Source: Fluviibacter sp964604465 (GTDB lineage Bacteria; Pseudomonadota; Gammaproteobacteria; Burkholderiales; Rhodocyclaceae). From it: a stretch of 46,557 bases of DNA. The position numbers were made by a program, and so were the translations under genes. Below the pieces are notes generated by a model, which did no database searches, was not told the origin of the DNA, and was given only the letters and a program-made list of their open reading frames with translations. The stretch covers positions 1 through 46,557 of the forward strand of contig CAZRYZ010000004.1 in NCBI GenBank assembly GCA_964604465.1, written 5' to 3'. This document shows positions 16,584-25,724 of the stretch, in pieces (the stretch's first letter is position 1; every line of letters begins with the position of its first letter).

Positions 16584-18689
16584 TCAGGATTGTAACCGCT
16601 GCAGGAAGGCGGCTTCATCGAGTATCTCGATACCGAGGCTCTGAGCCTTCTCCAGTTTGGAACCTGCGGCATCGCCCGCCACAACAAATCGTGTCTTGGC
16701 GGATACCGAGCCTGCCACTTTGCCCCCTGCCGCCTCAACCAGCGCCTTGGCCTCATCACGGCTTAAATTGGGCAAGGTGCCAGTCAGGACGACCGTCTGT
16801 CCGGCCAGAAGGCCCGGCTGAGCATCTACGACAACATCCGGCCATTCCAGGCCGGAGGCAATCAGCCGATCAATGACATTCCGGTTATGCGGCTCAGCGA
16901 AGAAAGCCACCAGTGAATCTGCCACCACCGGGCCGACATCGGGGACCTGCATCAAAGAGTCCGTATCTGCCGACATCAGGGCGTCGAGCGTTCCGAAATA
17001 TCGGGCCAGATCCTTCGCGGTCTGCTCCCCGACATTGCGGATACCCAGCGCATAAATCAGACGATCCAGTTTTGTCTGACGACTTTGGCGGATGGCTTCA
17101 ACCAGGTTTTCTGCCGACTTGTCGGCAAATCGATCAAGGCCGGCCAGTTGAGCAACGGATAAGCCATAGAGATCCGCCGGCGAATGCACCAGACCCGCAT
17201 CAACCAGCTGATCAACCACTTTCTCACCCAGGCCCTCGATATCCATCGCTCGCCGCGAGGCAAAATGCCGGAGCGACTGTTTGCGCTGCGCCGGACAGAC
17301 GAGCCCCCCCGTACAACGAGCGACGGCCTCACCCGGTGGCAGTTCGATATGCGAACCACACTCTGGGCAGACCGGTGGACAGCCCATTAAAGGGTAAAGG
17401 GACTGACCGGTCGTATCCAGGGGACGGCGATCAATCAGTGAGGAGACCACTTCAGGAATAACATCCCCCGCACGGCGAACAATCACGGTATCGCCCACAC
17501 GAATATCTTTCCGGGCGATTTCTATGAAGTTATGAAGCGTGGCATTGGTCACGGTGACCCCACCCACAAAAACCGGCTCAAGCCGGGCAACCGGTGTGAC
17601 TGCTCCGGTGCGACCGATCTGCACGTCAATCGACGTAATGCGGGTCAGTGCCTCCTCGGCCGGGAACTTATGGGCAATAATGAAGCGCGGCGCCCGTGAA
17701 ACATAACCCAGTCGTTCCTGTTGATTCCGTTGATTGCACTTGTAGACAACACCATCAATATCATAGGCAAGCCCGGGGCGACGCCGGGCCATCTCGGCGA
17801 AATAGTCCAGCATGCCACTGGCCCCCTGAACAACGGCGCGTGTCTCAGCCACACGGAAACCAAGCTTATGCAACCAGGTCAGTATCCCGGACTGCGTCGA
17901 AAGCTCGGAGGAGGCAGGCTGATTCTCTGAGGCAGCTGCTTCATAACCGGCGATGCCATAGGCAAAGAAAGTCAATGGTCTGCTGGCCGTGATGCCCGAA
18001 TCCAGCTGGCGCAAACTGCCGGCCGCTGCATTACGGGGATTGGCAAAAGACTTCGCACCAGCGGCTTCCTGCATCTCATTCAATCGGGCAAAGTCAGCGC
18101 GCCGGATCAGAACCTCGCCTCGGACTTCCAGCCGCTCAGGCGGATTATCCGAATTCAGACGGAGCGGAATACTACGAATGGTGCGCAAGTTAAGGGTCAC
18201 GTCTTCACCGGTGGTGCCATCGCCCCGTGTAGCACCCCGGACAAAAATACCTGCTTCGTACACAAGGGAAATCGCCAGGCCGTCAAATTTGGGCTCGCAG
18301 GCATAGGTAATCGGTGGATCAGACGGCAACAGCCCCAACCCCTCGCGACAGCGCTGATCAAAAGCTTCCACCTCTTCAGAAGTGAACGCGTTATTGATCG
18401 AAAGCATCGGCACCTGATGGACCACCTGGGCAAAAGCAGCCAGAGGCGGCGCACCAACCCGCTGCGTGGGTGAATCAGGCGTAATCAGTTCCGGATGTAT
18501 TTTTTCCAGCGCCTCGAGTTCACGGAAAAGGCGGTCGTATTCGGCATCAGGGACTTCCGGCGCATCACACACATAATAAGCATGGGCATAACGCCCAAGC
18601 AGGTCACGCAGTGAACCCAGCCGATTCTGAATGTCCGTTACCGGCGACTGAGCGACCGATGGCGCGTTGAAATCAAACGCGTCTTGCAC
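16584..18689 (-). CDS. ligA: NAD-dependent DNA ligase
   Basis: Seals nicks during replication and repair using NAD+. It has 701 residues from a GTG start at 18689-18687, 8 bases after the zipA stop; no ATG lies between zipA and the conserved N-terminus. Domain Ia starts RYAHAYYVCDAPEVPDAEYDRL (NMN binding). The adenylated lysine is in EPKFDGLAIS, at about residue 134. An OB-fold is followed by a four-Cys zinc motif (CPECGSHIELPPG...ARCTGGLVCPA), helix-hairpin-helix repeats, and a C-terminal BRCT domain (GQTVVLTGTLPNLSRDEAKALVEAAGGKV). The gene order smc-zipA-ligA is shared with Pseudomonas. Confidence 0.96.
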   Translation of the reverse strand: MQDAFDFNAPSVAQSPVTDIQNRLGSLRDLLGRYAHAYYVCDAPEVPDAEYDRLFRELEALEKIHPELITPDSPTQRVGAPPLAAFAQVVHQVPMLSINNAFTSEEVEAFDQRCREGLGLLPSDPPITYACEPKFDGLAISLVYEAGIFVRGATRGDGTTGEDVTLNLRTIRSIPLRLNSDNPPERLEVRGEVLIRRADFARLNEMQEAAGAKSFANPRNAAAGSLRQLDSGITASRPLTFFAYGIAGYEAAASENQPASSELSTQSGILTWLHKLGFRVAETRAVVQGASGMLDYFAEMARRRPGLAYDIDGVVYKCNQRNQQERLGYVSRAPRFIIAHKFPAEEALTRITSIDVQIGRTGAVTPVARLEPVFVGGVTVTNATLHNFIEIARKDIRVGDTVIVRRAGDVIPEVVSSLIDRRPLDTTGQSLYPLMGCPPVCPECGSHIELPPGEAVARCTGGLVCPAQRKQSLRHFASRRAMDIEGLGEKVVDQLVDAGLVHSPADLYGLSVAQLAGLDRFADKSAENLVEAIRQSRQTKLDRLIYALGIRNVGEQTAKDLARYFGTLDALMSADTDSLMQVPDVGPVVADSLVAFFAEPHNRNVIDRLIASGLEWPDVVVDAQPGLLAGQTVVLTGTLPNLSRDEAKALVEAAGGKVAGSVSAKTRFVVAGDAAGSKLEKAQSLGIEILDEAAFLQRLQS

Positions 18690-18696
18690 GACAGGT

Positions 18697-19776
18697 TCAG
18701 GCAAAAAGACGCCGCGCCAGCGGGGATCCGGGCTCGATACCCTGCGCCTGCAGGGCTGCCGAAAGACGAACGACCTGATTCGCCAATAACGCCATACCCT
18801 GATCATCAAGAACTCGCGCGCCATCATCCACAATATCGGCGTCAAGCGTAACGGCGAGACTGCGCGCCAGAGTTAGCATGTCGGCAACCACCAGATCCGG
18901 TCGGTTTACGTGCGGAAAATCCAGAACCAGGCTGAGCAAGCCCTGCTCTTCGTCAGCCAGCACCTGGAATTCGACCGCGCCTGCAGCAGTCAACCGCGCA
19001 AAAGCCGGATACTCGCCCATCAGACCGGCCTCCTTCAGTATGGACGCCAATGGGTCAGCCCCGGGCATCATGGATCGAGGTCGCAAGTTGAGACTGATGA
19101 GCGCATCGACACGCAAGCAGAATGCATCCAGATTTCCGGCCCGTTCGAGAATGGTTCTTTCAGATTCAACCGTCAGACCGGCCGACAAGACCTGAGCCAG
19201 ACTCTCGACGGCGCGCATCCAATCGTGCAGCATTTCCGGGGAAACGCTTCCGCGGCGCGAGACCAATTGCAGGCGGCAGCGAATATTACTGACTTGTGCA
19301 TCCGCGGGTAGGCGGTCGACTAAATGCCAGGCATCACCGGTGTAACACTCGATGCGGTCAAAGCGCTGTGCACCCATCTGCTCGATGGTTTCGCGAATGG
19401 CACCAGCATTTCGAGGCTCATAGAACCGTAATGCAGCAATCGCATCGACCCACCCCTCCGCTTCTGACAATGCGGGCAGCGGTTCAGGTACGAATGACGA
19501 GGGTGGCTGAACCGATAGCGGTTCCCCATCAACTTCGGGCAACGGACTCGATGCGTCCCAGGTAGGTTCCTGCCGACCGCTACTGACTTCGGATCGATCT
19601 TCACCCCTTGCTTTTCCTAGCCCTTCTTCTTGATCAGCATCCTTATTAGGTTCTGTGGATGTTCGACGAGGCTCCCGGGCTTTGCGAAACTTCCTTTCCA
19701 GCCAACGGTTATAGACCACTACCATCACAATGGCGAGTAGACCTAAGCCCAGTAAACTGAGTTGTAATTCATTCAT
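18697..19776 (-). CDS. zipA: Cell division protein ZipA
   Basis: Inner-membrane anchor that tethers FtsZ to the membrane at the division site; specific to gammaproteobacteria, so it is a taxonomic marker here. It has 359 residues: a single N-terminal membrane segment (LSLLGLGLLAIVMVVVY, about residues 6-22), a basic stretch, a long charged and Pro/Ser-rich linker, and a globular C-terminal FtsZ-binding domain (about 215-355) with FCLRVDALISLNLRP and VEFQVLADEEQGLLSLVLDFP. It starts 2 bases after the smc stop and runs into ligA. Confidence 0.9.
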   Translation of the reverse strand: MNELQLSLLGLGLLAIVMVVVYNRWLERKFRKAREPRRTSTEPNKDADQEEGLGKARGEDRSEVSSGRQEPTWDASSPLPEVDGEPLSVQPPSSFVPEPLPALSEAEGWVDAIAALRFYEPRNAGAIRETIEQMGAQRFDRIECYTGDAWHLVDRLPADAQVSNIRCRLQLVSRRGSVSPEMLHDWMRAVESLAQVLSAGLTVESERTILERAGNLDAFCLRVDALISLNLRPRSMMPGADPLASILKEAGLMGEYPAFARLTAAGAVEFQVLADEEQGLLSLVLDFPHVNRPDLVVADMLTLARSLAVTLDADIVDDGARVLDDQGMALLANQVVRLSAALQAQGIEPGSPLARRLFA

Positions 19777-19778
19777 GA

Positions 19779-22700
19779 TCAGCCCACCGTTGTTTCGCGC
19801 ATCTGGAGCGCTTCTTCCATATCGACTTCAACAATCCGGGAGACCCCGAATTCCTGCATGGTGACTCCGACCAGCTGATTTCCCATTTCCATAGCAATCT
19901 TGTTGTGGCTGATAAACAGGAACTGGGTCTTGTCCGACATACGCTTCACCATCTCGCAGAAGCGGACGGTGTTGGCATCATCCAGCGGTGCATCCACTTC
20001 ATCCAACAAGCAGAAAGGCGCCGGATTCAGCTGGAACAGCGAGAAGACCAGGGCAATGGCAGTCAGGGTCTTTTCCCCACCAGACAGCAGGTGAATGGTC
20101 GAATTCTTTTTACCTGGCGGCTGTGCCATCACCTGTACGCCGGCATCGAGAATTTCCTCACCGGTCATGATCAGCCTGGCCTCACCGCCCCCAAAGAGTG
20201 TGGGGAACAGCGATCCGAAGTGACTATTAACGGCATCGAAGGTCGACTGGAGTAGCGATCGGGTTTCCTTGTCGATGCGACGGATCGCATTTTCCAGCGT
20301 TTCCATGGCGCGCAACAGGTCATCTGACTGGGCATCAAGGAACGTCTTGCGTTCCTGCGCCGAATTCAGCTCCACCAGAGCCGCCAGATTGACCGGTCCC
20401 ATGGCTTCAATCTCACGTTGAATACGCGTGATCGATGTCTGTAGGGGCGCCGGTTTGAGATCACCCACCTGTTGCAGCAAGTGATCGATCTGCTCGGTCG
20501 TGCACCCGGCTTCGGTCAACAATGATTCGAATTGAGCAGCCGCCAGCTCGGCCGCCTGTAACTTGAGCTGCTGATCATTGATCTTAGCCCGGATCGGATC
20601 CAGCTGCTGCTCCATACGAAGCCGGCTTTCCTCCTGCGTCCGCAGGGCAGCCGCATGACTTTCAGCAGCATCGCGGATATCGGCTAACGCCTGCTCTCGC
20701 TCGGCACGCAGAACGAGGGCTCCTTCAAGCTTCTCACGCAACTCATCGCCGTCGGCACTTTCCAGTTCCGCTTTGGCCTGTACCGTGCTGTCATCGATAC
20801 GCCGGCATTCATCCACTGATAGGCGGCTCTGGGTGTTCAGATCATCGAGACGGGTCTGACACTCGCGGCAGGAGAATTCTGCCTCCTGAACTTCGCGCTC
20901 GACCTTGACCATGGCATCACGGGCATCGCGCAGCGCACGACTGGCCGCTTCGCGGACCGATAGGCGTTCAGTCAACGAGGTCTGAGCTACTGCAACTGCC
21001 CCTTCCAGGTTCTGCAAGAGACCCGTCAGTTCATCAAGTCGGGCAACTTCAGCAGCCTGCTCGCCACCCATTTCCTGTTGTGTGACCTGAAGCGCCTTGT
21101 GACGTTCTTCATGGTGTCGAATCGTCTGAACCAGACGCTCATGTGCCATCGTTTGCTGACTCAGCTCACCCTGTGCCGTTTGCAAATGCTGGCGCAAAGC
21201 ATCCAGATTCTGTCGAGCCAACCGTAATTGATCCCGTGCAGACTCAACCTCCTGAGTGGCCACTTCGGCAGGAGCAGTCAATTCGGCAACACGTGCTGCG
21301 GTCTGCTCCAGCTCCTGCTGGCGCTCCAGAAGTCCGTGATCAGCAGCATCCGGGGCAAAGAAAGTGACACTGTAGGCATCCAGCAGATGCCCTTCCCGAG
21401 TCACAATGGTCTCGCCCGCACCGAGGTTGGCCTGTAAGGCGCGCGCTTCCGTGAGCGATGAGGCCGTTCGAATACCTGCCAACCATTGCGCAAGAACCGG
21501 CTTCAATCCCATTTCGAGGCACTCGACCTTGGCGAATAGCGCATCATTACCAACCGCCGGGCTCACAGTGACGCCGAGCGTCAACAGGGTTACACGCAGA
21601 CCCGGTGGTTCGGCAAACCAGCGATCCAGATCCGGCAATTGCTGTTGGCCGCAGGACACTGCCTTAAGCCGATCACGCAGTACAGCCTCAACAGCTAGCT
21701 CCCACCCCGGCGCCACACGAATCTGTTGCCAGAGAGCGGGCTGATCCTGCAGTCCGGCCTTTTTTAACCAGTCAGGCAGGCTTCCCGTCGCCTGAACCCG
21801 TTCCTGCAACTGTTTAAGCGCCTGATGCCGTGCCTGAACCTGTGTCAGCTCAGATTGCAGTTCGCGCTGACGGTCTGTCGCCGACTGTAGCGCCTGTTCG
21901 GCATCCTGCAAACTCTGTTCCGCGGACGTTTGCTGTTCCTGTAATTCTTCAACCGTCATCGCTGCGGCTTCACGTGCTTCGGTTAGAACCTGCAATTGCT
22001 CGGTATCGGGCGGCAGCAGCGCGGCCTCGTCGCGGGCAAGGCGCTCGAGCTGTTGCTCGATCCGGGCCAGGTTTCGTTCGGCGTTACCCCGATTGGCTTG
22101 TGCCACCTGGAGACGCTGCTCGAGCCCGGACAGCTCACCACGAAACTGACTGGCCTGAGCCTGTGCCTCACGCTCGGCCTCTTCAAAACCAGGCAGGCCT
22201 TCCTGTGCACGCTCCAGCATCTCCTGCGCCTGTGCCAAACGCATGGCCGCATGTTCCTGCAGCTCGCCCCAACGAACGATGTCCTCGGCGGCCTGCCCCT
22301 GACGCTGGATCCAGCTTTCCTTTTCTGCCGCCAGTTGAACCAGCCTGGCTTCCAGATTACGTCGGGTTTCCTGACGGTGACGGATATCCGCTTCGATGGT
22401 CGCTACTTCGGCATTGATGCTGAAAAAGGCACTCTGGGCGGTCTGAACCGCATCGTTGGCGTTGTAATACGCCTCACGCAGGGTTTCCAGCTCGGCTTCG
22501 ATGTTGCGCTGTCTGGCCGTTGTTTCTTCGAGTTCGACCTGGGCCGCCGACAGACTGGCAGATAATGCCGTGGCATCGGTCCTGCCTTCCAGCAGGCGGA
22601 CGGACCACAACTGCTGCTGCGTGCCCATGAGCTCGGCCTGCAGACCCTGATAGCGCTCCGCGACTTCAGCCTGGCTTTCCAGCCGGCTGATCTGCGTCCC

Positions 22701-23303
22701 CAGTTCCTGCCGGATATCCTCGAGACGGGCCAGGTTTTCGCGGGTATCGGCCAGACGACCTTCGGTTTCCTTCCGCCGTTCCTTGTAGCGCGTGACACCC
22801 GCCGCTTCTTCCAGGAAAACGCGCAGTTCTTCGGGCTTGGCCTCAATAATGCGCGACACGGTACCCTGGCCGATAATCGCGTAGGCACGCGGCCCCAGCC
22901 CCGTGCCCATGAACAGGTCTGTGACGTCCTTACGACGCACTTTCAAGTTGTTAATGAAGTAATCCGACTGACCGTTCCGGGTCAGTACGCGCTTCACTGA
23001 CAGTTCGGCATATTGAGACCACTGGCCGACGGCACGGCCGAGGCTATTATCAAAAACCATCTCGACGCTCGCTCGCGAGACCGGTTTGCGGCTGGTCGTC
23101 CCATTAAAAATAACGTCCTGCATCGACTCGCCCCGCAGCTCGGTCGCCCGGGACTCCCCCAGCACCCAGCGCACGGCATCAATGATATTGGATTTTCCAC
23201 AACCGTTGGGGCCAACCACACCGATCAGTTGACCTGGCAATTCCACCTGGGTTGGATCGACAAAAGATTTGAAGCCGGCAAGTTTGAGCTTATTAAGACG
23301 CAT
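19779..23303 (-). CDS. smc: Chromosome partition protein SMC
   Basis: Structural-maintenance-of-chromosomes ATPase that compacts and segregates DNA. About 1174 residues from the ATG at 23303 (MRLNKLKLAGFKSFVDPT, the standard SMC start). A further in-frame ATG at 23357 would add 18 residues that look unlike the family; neither has a strong ribosome site. Walker A GPNGCGKSN is at residues 31-39. Long coiled coils rich in Q/E/L/A flank a hinge near residues 500-660, and the C-terminal head carries LSGGEKTLTAIALVF and LLDEVDAPLDDAN. No scpA or scpB is nearby. It is notable that this gammaproteobacterium carries true SMC rather than MukB at this locus. Confidence 0.96.
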   Translation of the reverse strand: MRLNKLKLAGFKSFVDPTQVELPGQLIGVVGPNGCGKSNIIDAVRWVLGESRATELRGESMQDVIFNGTTSRKPVSRASVEMVFDNSLGRAVGQWSQYAELSVKRVLTRNGQSDYFINNLKVRRKDVTDLFMGTGLGPRAYAIIGQGTVSRIIEAKPEELRVFLEEAAGVTRYKERRKETEGRLADTRENLARLEDIRQELGTQISRLESQAEVAERYQGLQAELMGTQQQLWSVRLLEGRTDATALSASLSAAQVELEETTARQRNIEAELETLREAYYNANDAVQTAQSAFFSINAEVATIEADIRHRQETRRNLEARLVQLAAEKESWIQRQGQAAEDIVRWGELQEHAAMRLAQAQEMLERAQEGLPGFEEAEREAQAQASQFRGELSGLEQRLQVAQANRGNAERNLARIEQQLERLARDEAALLPPDTEQLQVLTEAREAAAMTVEELQEQQTSAEQSLQDAEQALQSATDRQRELQSELTQVQARHQALKQLQERVQATGSLPDWLKKAGLQDQPALWQQIRVAPGWELAVEAVLRDRLKAVSCGQQQLPDLDRWFAEPPGLRVTLLTLGVTVSPAVGNDALFAKVECLEMGLKPVLAQWLAGIRTASSLTEARALQANLGAGETIVTREGHLLDAYSVTFFAPDAADHGLLERQQELEQTAARVAELTAPAEVATQEVESARDQLRLARQNLDALRQHLQTAQGELSQQTMAHERLVQTIRHHEERHKALQVTQQEMGGEQAAEVARLDELTGLLQNLEGAVAVAQTSLTERLSVREAASRALRDARDAMVKVEREVQEAEFSCRECQTRLDDLNTQSRLSVDECRRIDDSTVQAKAELESADGDELREKLEGALVLRAEREQALADIRDAAESHAAALRTQEESRLRMEQQLDPIRAKINDQQLKLQAAELAAAQFESLLTEAGCTTEQIDHLLQQVGDLKPAPLQTSITRIQREIEAMGPVNLAALVELNSAQERKTFLDAQSDDLLRAMETLENAIRRIDKETRSLLQSTFDAVNSHFGSLFPTLFGGGEARLIMTGEEILDAGVQVMAQPPGKKNSTIHLLSGGEKTLTAIALVFSLFQLNPAPFCLLDEVDAPLDDANTVRFCEMVKRMSDKTQFLFISHNKIAMEMGNQLVGVTMQEFGVSRIVEVDMEEALQMRETTVG

Positions 23304-23372
23304 AAATTCGGGTTTTGTCGCGGGTTTTGTTGCTATGGGCGATAATCGGTTGGGCATTCAGGCAATTCCACG

Positions 23373-23401
23373 CCAAACTGCCCAACAAGGCTGCTTATAA
23401 T
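23373..23401 (+). promoter_or_regulatory. Candidate queF promoter in the smc-queF divergent gap
   Basis: A perfect TATAAT at 23396-23401 lies 45 bases before the queF ATG, but the -35 position (about 23373-23378) has no good match. The reverse strand of the same stretch offers TATTAT for smc with a weak TTAGGT 18 bases away. The 143-bp gap 23304-23446 holds nothing else I can name. Confidence 0.35.
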
Positions 23402-23446
23402 ATCAGCTGAACAACCCGATACCTAACCTGAATACCGCCTGCCGCC

Positions 23447-23866
23447 ATGACGACCCAACCGAGCAAAACACTGGAAACTTTTCCGAACCCGACACCTCAG
23501 CGCGACTTTATAATTCACATGGAAGTCCCTGAATTTACTTGTCTTTGCCCCAAGACTGGGCAGCCGGATTTTGCTACGCTGATCCTCGATTACATTCCGG
23601 ACCAGGCCTGTGTCGAGCTCAAGAGCCTCAAACTCTATATGTGGAGCTTCCGTAATGAAGGCGCCTTCCATGAGGCCGTGACTAACCGGATTCTGGATGA
23701 TCTGGTTGCCGCCACCGCCCCCCGGTTCATGCGCCTGACCGCCCGGTTTTACGTCAGAGGTGGCGTCTTTACGACCGTGATTGCCGAACACCGCAAACCC
23801 GGTTGGCAGCAGGCAGCACCGGTAACATTGGTCGATGTCCCGGGTCAGGCCAGTACCCGGGGATAA
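23447..23866 (+). CDS. queF: NADPH-dependent preQ0 reductase, short form
   Basis: Reduces the nitrile of 7-cyano-7-deazaguanine (preQ0) to the amine preQ1, on the way to queuosine in tRNA. At 139 residues this is the single-domain type I (B. subtilis-like) form, not the roughly 280-residue two-domain form of E. coli. The thioimide-forming Cys is in LCPKTGQPDF (about C34, with Asp 41), and the QueF family NADPH motif is ELKSLKLYMWSFRNE with FHE right after it (H75/E76). It is a stand-alone gene divergent from smc, with the other queuosine genes elsewhere. Confidence 0.95.
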   Translation: MTTQPSKTLETFPNPTPQRDFIIHMEVPEFTCLCPKTGQPDFATLILDYIPDQACVELKSLKLYMWSFRNEGAFHEAVTNRILDDLVAATAPRFMRLTARFYVRGGVFTTVIAEHRKPGWQQAAPVTLVDVPGQASTRG

Positions 23867-23934
23867 TTCATTCGCTCCCGTTTGTCATTCCTAAGCACGT
23901 CTCAACCGATCTCATTCCCCATGAGGAAACAACC

Positions 23935-24303
23935 ATGAAGCGCCAGACCCTGAAAACCCTCCTGATTGCACTTGCACTCCCCGTGGCTGGTCTGGCACAG
24001 GCGGCCAATATGGCCTTTATGGTGGATCAGGCGATGTCCCGCTTTTCCCAGAGGGATGCCGAATATTTCAACGAGGCAGGTGCCAAGGCACTGGTTGCAA
24101 AGGATGGCACCGAAATCAAGTGGAATAACCCCGCCACCGGCGCATTCGGAACGATCACCCCCTACCCGGACCCCCAGAAAAACCCGGATTGCCGCGAACT
24201 GCATATTGTCAGCGTGGCAGAGAACGTCAAGAGCGGTGGCTACTATCGTTTCTGCAAACTTTCCGACGGGTCCTGGCAACCAGCAGTTGCCACCAAGCGC
24301 TAG
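23935..24303 (+). CDS. Small secreted 17-kDa-surface-antigen-like protein
   Basis: A 122-residue protein with a typical signal peptide: basic MKRQ, hydrophobic TLLIALALPVAGLAQA, cleavage after AQA or AQAA. The mature part contains IKWNNPATGAFGTITPYP and a C-terminal DCRELHIVSV...YRFCKLSDGSWQPAV. The W-N-P-x-T-G-x-x-G and C-x(2-3)-x-DGSWQ patterns recall the C-terminal domain of the rickettsial 17-kDa surface antigen family, but the usual N-terminal lipobox is absent, so it should be periplasmic. Only two cysteines remain in the mature protein. The ATG at 23935 is chosen because GAGG lies at 23923-23926 and a signal peptide follows. Function unknown; about 70 bases after queF. Confidence 0.7.
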   Translation: MKRQTLKTLLIALALPVAGLAQAANMAFMVDQAMSRFSQRDAEYFNEAGAKALVAKDGTEIKWNNPATGAFGTITPYPDPQKNPDCRELHIVSVAENVKSGGYYRFCKLSDGSWQPAVATKR

Positions 24304-24326
24304 TTTTTGCGACGCCTGCCCGTAAT

Positions 24327-25721
24327 TCAGGTCGCGGGAACTCGTAACTGAGATTCCCGACGCTTGATGGCACGCACCCAGGCCAGAAGACTTAGGAGAC
24401 CAATGGCCGCTACAACGGTGGCGATCAGCGCCGCACACCAGAAGCCTGCAGCACCCATTGGAGAGACGTTCATAAGCGGCAGCCCGTGGAAGGCCAGACT
24501 GTAGCCACCGCCCAGTCCAAACAGCCAGAACGACGCCAGATGAATCGCCAGTGGCAACAGGGTGACGTGGTACCCCCGTAAGGCAAATCCCGCCACAGTC
24601 TGTAGGGCATCAGAGAGCTGGTAGGTAGCAACATAAGCAATCAGACCAATAGCCACCGCCTGTACCCCGGGATCCGGAGATCCCATGGCCGCCAGAGGTG
24701 CCCGCAAAAGCCAGAGCAGCAGACCGAGACATACTGAACCGCAACCCGCTAAAACAAAGCCGCTGCGGGTAACTGCTTCGGCCCCGCGAATGTCTCCCGC
24801 ACCATTAGCCTGGCCAACCAGAGCCGCTGTTGCGGTGCCAATGGCGAGCGGCAACATGTAGACCATGGCAGAGATGTTGGCGACGATGCGGTGACCGGAA
24901 AGCACCTCCGGTCCAAGACGGGCAATAAAAATCGCCATCAGGGTAAAGGCCGAAATCTCGACAAAATAGGACAAGCCCATGGGGATGCCCAGCCGCAACA
25001 GATGAGCCTGCGAAGTCAGATCCGGGCGACCGGGCCACAAACCACCCGGCGCAAGAAGCTGGCGGTAAAAAGGGGTCCGCCAGAGCACCCAAAGGCCGCT
25101 CAGACAGACCAGCCATGCCAGAATCGCTTGGGACGTTGCAGCTCCCACTGCCCCCCAGCCCAGACCAAAGCTCATCCCCCCGATCATGATGGAATCGGCG
25201 AGTATTGGCGCAAGTAGGGCATGACATGCTGTTTGCGACAGACTCATCCACATTAACGGGCGAGTCCGGCCCACACCGCCTGCAATCGCATGAAATGCAC
25301 GATATCCCAGCGAGGCTGGCAAAGAAAACGCCAGAATACGCAGATAGTCGCGAGTCATTGCTTCAACTGCTTCGGGCAGCTCGGCAAAACGGATCATCCA
25401 GCCCGGAAACCAGAGAATCAGGTCGCCCACAACCGAAAGCAGCAGCACCAGCCAGAATGCCTGACGGATCAGGTGTGCCGCTGCTCCGGGGTCCTGACGA
25501 CCCAACCGATGCGCCACACTGGGCAAAAGCGCCTGCACGACACCGGAAAATGCCAACGCAACAGAAACGTAGATACTGGCACCCACTGCCAGTGCCGCCA
25601 GATTATCGGTACCGGCATGCCCCACAACGACGGTATCAATCGCCATCATGCCGATCGTGGCCAGTTGCGCCACCAACACCGGCCATGCCAGGCTCGAGAC
25701 ACGGCGAGTGGGATTCTTCAT
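24327..25721 (-). CDS. MATE-family multidrug/Na+ antiporter
   Basis: Cation-coupled exporter of the multidrug and toxic compound extrusion family in the inner membrane. It has 464 residues with about 12 hydrophobic segments in two homologous halves. The N-terminus carries the typical SLAWPVLVAQLATIGMMAIDTVVVGHAG, and the second half the LGIPMGLSYFVEISAFTLMAIFIARLG repeat. It resembles NorM. It is the last gene of a nine-gene minus-strand run, 3 bases after the COG3235-like gene, and converges on the 17-kDa-like gene with 23 bases between. Substrate unknown. Confidence 0.88.
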   Translation of the reverse strand: MKNPTRRVSSLAWPVLVAQLATIGMMAIDTVVVGHAGTDNLAALAVGASIYVSVALAFSGVVQALLPSVAHRLGRQDPGAAAHLIRQAFWLVLLLSVVGDLILWFPGWMIRFAELPEAVEAMTRDYLRILAFSLPASLGYRAFHAIAGGVGRTRPLMWMSLSQTACHALLAPILADSIMIGGMSFGLGWGAVGAATSQAILAWLVCLSGLWVLWRTPFYRQLLAPGGLWPGRPDLTSQAHLLRLGIPMGLSYFVEISAFTLMAIFIARLGPEVLSGHRIVANISAMVYMLPLAIGTATAALVGQANGAGDIRGAEAVTRSGFVLAGCGSVCLGLLLWLLRAPLAAMGSPDPGVQAVAIGLIAYVATYQLSDALQTVAGFALRGYHVTLLPLAIHLASFWLFGLGGGYSLAFHGLPLMNVSPMGAAGFWCAALIATVVAAIGLLSLLAWVRAIKRRESQLRVPAT

Positions 25722-25724
25722 ATT

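Noticed and set aside
18690..18845. Upstream 52-codon extension of ligA
   Set aside because: It lies wholly over the end of zipA in another frame and is unlike any ligase N-terminus; the GTG at 18689 fits better.
23304..23446. preQ1 riboswitch before queF
   Set aside because: No pseudoknot-like C-rich stem and A-rich tail pattern could be seen, and the leader is short.
13561..24303. Possible recent horizontal transfer of the salvage or 17-kDa-like genes
   Set aside because: Base composition and codon use look the same as neighbours and no mobility gene or flanking repeat is present.
24304..24326. Terminator between the 17-kDa-like gene and the MATE gene
   Set aside because: A bulged GCGA..CCTG/CAGG..TCGC pairing reaching past 24326 is possible but neither strand has a U-run after it.
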